Assembly: GCA_001414485.1 (NCBI GenBank) | Contig: LLEY01000133.1 | Location: 1-64,000 of the forward strand | Source: Calycina herbarum | Taxonomy: Eukaryota > Ascomycota > Leotiomycetes > Helotiales > Pezizellaceae | Length of the DNA: 64,000 nt | Direction of reading: 5' to 3' | Shown here: positions 60,916-64,000 of the stretch, in pieces | How the letters are laid out: every line of letters starts with the position of its first letter | How positions within the stretch are numbered: position 1 is the first letter of the stretch | The notes under the pieces: model-generated | Told to the model about the DNA's origin: nothing | Databases searched by the model: none | The model's input: only the letters and a program-made list of their open reading frames with translations | Program-made: the position numbers and the translations under genes

Positions 60916-62013
60916 TACATGAACTAGTTAGGATAATTTTGTTAAAATAGTAGACTTACAAGACAACTAAAACCAATCAATTTGTTTATTTTAACCTTCC
61001 GGAATAATTATATCTATCAAGTAATATTCAGTTACACAATCACTCAATAAGGTTAAGTTACTACTATCCAAACAATCTCTGCTAAATATCATTATCAAAA
61101 CATCTAGGATAATTCAGTTGCGGAAGTCAATTCACCAAAGTAAGACTTCTGAATGTTTATCTCTTCTCAACATAAGCAGTTTAACTCTCTCAAACCCCTC
61201 GTAGAACCCGATTATTCAAACATATATACAACAGCGAAAGACTGCTGGCGCTTGATTTCGTGCTAACTTACCACTGATCACCTCATCATAGTTAGCTTCG
61301 GAGATCTATATGAAGCCTTTACCTGTTTTCTCTCTTGAGTGAATTAAAGAGAGTGAATTAAGGGTCTTTCCAATCAAATAATTAACATATTCATGAATTA
61401 AACTAAGTTTATTAAGATTCCCTGCCAACGTTCTATCACACCGACCCCAAAACCACACCAACTCCAAGAAGCCATTTCCACACTTTTGAAAAAACACTAT
61501 TCCGTCGTGATTACGCCCACTTACTAGTATATTTTCAACTAGATCAACAAAAGAAACGTTTCCGACCGTTGGTTGTTAAGTAATTAATTATTTAGATAGC
61601 ATTCTTGAAGTTGATACTATTTGGCGAACAAATACCAGGTATCCAGTAGTTCAATTGATATCCGCACCCTCTCACTGTCTAACTCTTTGCGAGCAAGCCA
61701 CCAATAAGTCAATAAGCTAGTAATAAGCCAGTAAGCTAGTATTAAGCCAGTAAGCTCGTAATAAGTGCTTTTATTCTTCACCCCCACGTTCCCAGGACGA
61801 ACACGTGTAGTGAGTTAGCAGGGAATTCAGATTTCACTCGACTTCTGATTGCTCCTCCAATTAATTAGCTCTATCTCCCCTTTACTGACCCCTCAATCTC
61901 ACTCCACTCAAAAATACTAAATATGTGTAACTCGGGAGTCAACTAATACCAAGTTCACAACTCAAAAAATTCATTTCTCATTCATCAATCATTACCCAAG
62001 AATCCTCTAACAT
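60916..62013. other. AT-rich intergenic, 3' side of the VMS1-type gene
   Basis: No gene recognised. Contains a 19-bp tandem repeat (61703-61765). Confidence 0.5.
61703..61765. repeat. 19-bp tandem repeat, 3.3 copies
   Basis: Unit AATAAGCCAGTAAGCTAGT with a few substitutions. Confidence 0.88.
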
Positions 62014-63996
62014 CTAACTCCCAGAAGCCATCTTCTTCATCCTCTCCTCCGCAGCCCTAGCCCTCCTCTCCCGATCTAGTCTCATCCTCATCTCCGGAGT
62101 CAACCCCCTCGCCTCCTCCTCCCTCTTCTGCTGCGCACTCTTGGCCACCTCCCCAAGAACCTTCATCCTCTTCCTCTCAGCCATTTTCCCCAATCCCTGA
62201 CCTTCAGGTACTTGAGGACCTTCAAGTTTCAATCTCTCCTCTTCTGCTTTCCGTCTTTCTGATTCGATTTTCGCATCTTCGGCTTTAGATTCCTTTTCTC
62301 GAGATTCGGCTTCCAATTTTGAGAGGCCGGAGGGGATGTTGGATTTGCTCCATTCGAAGGCGTTTTCTCCTAGTTCGTGGCGGGCGACGCGGAATGCGTC
62401 TCTGGTTGAGCGGTCGCCGGAGAGGTCGAATGGTGTTTTTCCCTCGCCGTTTTCTATTGTTGGGTCTGCGCCTCCTTTGACTAATAAGCCAGTGACAAGT
62501 GGTGCTGAGTTTTGGGAAGCTGCAAGATGTAGAGGAGTCGGGGCGTGGTGATTTTGTTGTGTATCAGCAGGCGTGAAGTAAAAGTTTGGTGATAGGGAAT
62601 TAGTCTTGATGTATGAGAGGAGAGCTGGAAGTTTAGAGCGTTTTATCAGTGCTTGGATTTGGGTGGTATGGAGAAGTGCTGTTTCTTCCTCTTCTGTTCG
62701 TTTGGGTGCTGTTGGGGCAGCGGGTTTGGCGACTTTGGATGCGGCTTTGCTCTCTGCTGCTTGTTTTGCTGCTAGTAATGCAGCTTCATCTACCTCCAAA
62801 ACCTTCACTCGAGTAAGCTCCACAAAGGAACGCATCAACTCATTTTGAGTTGCTCTCTTTGTACTGAAGGGAAATCCTCTTATTCTCTTATCGTTCTGTC
62901 GAAGAACCTGGCCATCATATGGACCGAAAAGTGTTCTCCTATTGGTGTTTCCGGTCGCCCGGAGAAATAGTAGTTCGGAGGTATCAATCATCCCTTTCCA
63001 ATCTTGAAGAAGCTGTCTGACCTCTTCAGTAAGAGCTTGCTCATTGTATCTTCTCAGATCAGCACCAGCTGAATGGGCAGCCCCTTTTGCGGAATCGTTA
63101 GCAGATTGAGCACCACCTTGCTTTCGACGAGTAGTATATCGATGGAAGGTCTTATGGGCTAATACCGTTGCCTCACGAATTAGGGGACCCGAATGTTTCG
63201 ATTGTTTCGGTGACAGTGACACGACCATGGCTGCAAAATGCCCACCTCCAATCATGCATAGGAAAATATGAGGTTCTTTGTATGATTCGGGGAATGGAAC
63301 TCCATTTGCATCGACGGGTATTTTTAATTGAGGTTTAGGTGCCAATTGCTTCCCCTGGACGATTTCAATTAAAGAAGGCTCGTTCTCTTGCTCTGCCGTT
63401 GTGAAAATCGCTCGGTATATCCCCAGGTATGTATTTTTAGGTAGACTTGGAGTCGTGAACCAGTATAGTGGCGCCTTTCCAGAGCTCGTAGGATTTTTCT
63501 TCGAAACCAAATTGTCTTCATCCGGGGTATTCTGCGAAGATATTGCTGCTTGCTTTTTCAATAAAGTACTTAATGTAGTCTCCTTGCGACCTTCTCCCTC
63601 GTTGTCTTCGGAATCTGAGGAGTCGGAACCTGAAAGACTTTCATTGAGATCTAGATGCCATCAGCGCATGTCCCAAAGTATTTCCACATTGTCCATACCC
63701 CCAACGAGTTTCTCAAATTCATTTTCTGACACTGGTTTCGCCCCTCGTATTCGTTGCTTTAAATTATAGCCATGTAGATCCGACCGGACATGGCTCCGCT
63801 GGTCCTCAACTGTATGAAATGGTACCCCGCACAGTGTACACGATTTTGAGCCGTCTGTACTTTCTGCTCGCGATTCCGGTCTCGGTTCTGCGGTGGTGTC
63901 TGATGTGGGGAAATCTTGTTGCTGGGGCTCTGGGCCATCGCCTTCCTTTCGTTCTAAGGTGGAGAGGATGTCCTTTGGGAGATCATAGACTATCAT
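62014..63996 (-). CDS. VMS1: VMS1/ANKZF1-type peptidyl-tRNA hydrolase (ribosome quality control)
   Basis: Two exons, 63996-63699 and 63650-62014, with a 48-bp intron, give at least 644 residues. Domains in order: a C2H2 finger (C53, C56, H69, H75) in the LYDLP-type N-terminal part; an acidic linker; the VLRF1 release-factor-like domain (about 160-340) with GGGHFAAMVV and the catalytic loop RRKQGGAQS, in which Q281 corresponds to the Gln of the GGQ-like motif; ankyrin repeats (about 470-530; TPLHLAASQNSAPLV, GADPTIENGEGKTPFDL); a coiled charged segment; and the C-terminal VIM-type helix RMRLDRERRARAAEERMKKM for Cdc48/p97 binding. Family role: Vms1 cleaves peptidyl-tRNA on stalled 60S subunits and acts with Cdc48 at mitochondria. 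The window ends four bases beyond ATG 63996. Relatives have about ten more residues before YDLP, and CAG precedes the ATG, so the true start may lie outside. Confidence 0.9.
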
Positions 63997-64000
63997 CTGT

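Noticed and set aside
1..64000. tRNA or rRNA genes
   Set aside because: I looked for T-arm (GGTTCGA) and A/B-box patterns by eye and found no convincing cloverleaf; a tRNAscan run would settle it.

Overview
The window is nuclear DNA of a filamentous ascomycete, probably a leotiomycete (Helotiales, Sclerotiniaceae-like; this placement is inference). The reasons are short spliceosomal introns (about 45-110 bp, GTATGT/GTAAGT donors, CTAAC/CTGAC branch sites, TAG/CAG acceptors), typical ascomycete gene families, and AT-rich mutated Fot1/pogo-type transposons that look RIP-affected. Exon structures below were worked out by hand from reading-frame continuity across splice sites.

Region 1 (1-36 kb) is gene-bearing. 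In order: SQT1/AAMP-type WD40 ribosome-assembly chaperone (minus, runs off the left edge); 4-coumarate-CoA-ligase-like AMP-binding enzyme with a C-terminal AKL peroxisomal signal (minus); a 4.5 kb gene-poor leader; a 1067-residue protein combining a putative SRA-like module, two Cys-rich zinc motifs and an AlkB-type 2OG-Fe(II) dioxygenase (plus); a broken divergent pair made of a polyketide synthase acyltransferase fragment and a 3-ketosphinganine-reductase-like pseudogene; a Yfl054-type aquaglyceroporin (minus); a thioredoxin-fold peroxiredoxin-like protein (minus); a secreted DUF8021-type protein (minus); a large Cid1-type nucleotidyltransferase (minus); a multiply broken laccase (plus); a four-TM membrane protein (plus); and a 2EXR-type protein with a one-base frameshift (plus).

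Region 2 (about 36-62 kb) is a repeat island with one convincing intact gene, a 417-residue Gln/Ser-rich conserved protein (43.3-45.1 kb), and a broken SprT-like metalloprotease gene. It holds two Fot1/pogo-like DNA transposon relics (38.1-40.2 and 58.3-60.9 kb), three solo LTRs nested in them, two hAT-type MITEs with perfect 8-bp target duplications (51.1 and 52.8 kb), and a 502-bp mariner-type MITE (56.5 kb). The two 274/275-bp solo LTRs lie in opposite orientation 21 kb apart and differ by one base, while their hosts are heavily decayed.

Region 3 (62-64 kb) holds the VMS1/ANKZF1-type peptidyl-tRNA hydrolase of ribosome quality control (minus).

The intact genes are mostly unrelated housekeeping or conserved functions; no live biosynthetic cluster is visible. 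The strongest candidate for new biology is the SRA-like/zinc/AlkB protein, a possible reader-plus-eraser of modified nucleic acid bases. The second is the dead polyketide synthase plus ketosphinganine-reductase pair, which resembles a remnant of a sphinganine-analogue type cluster.
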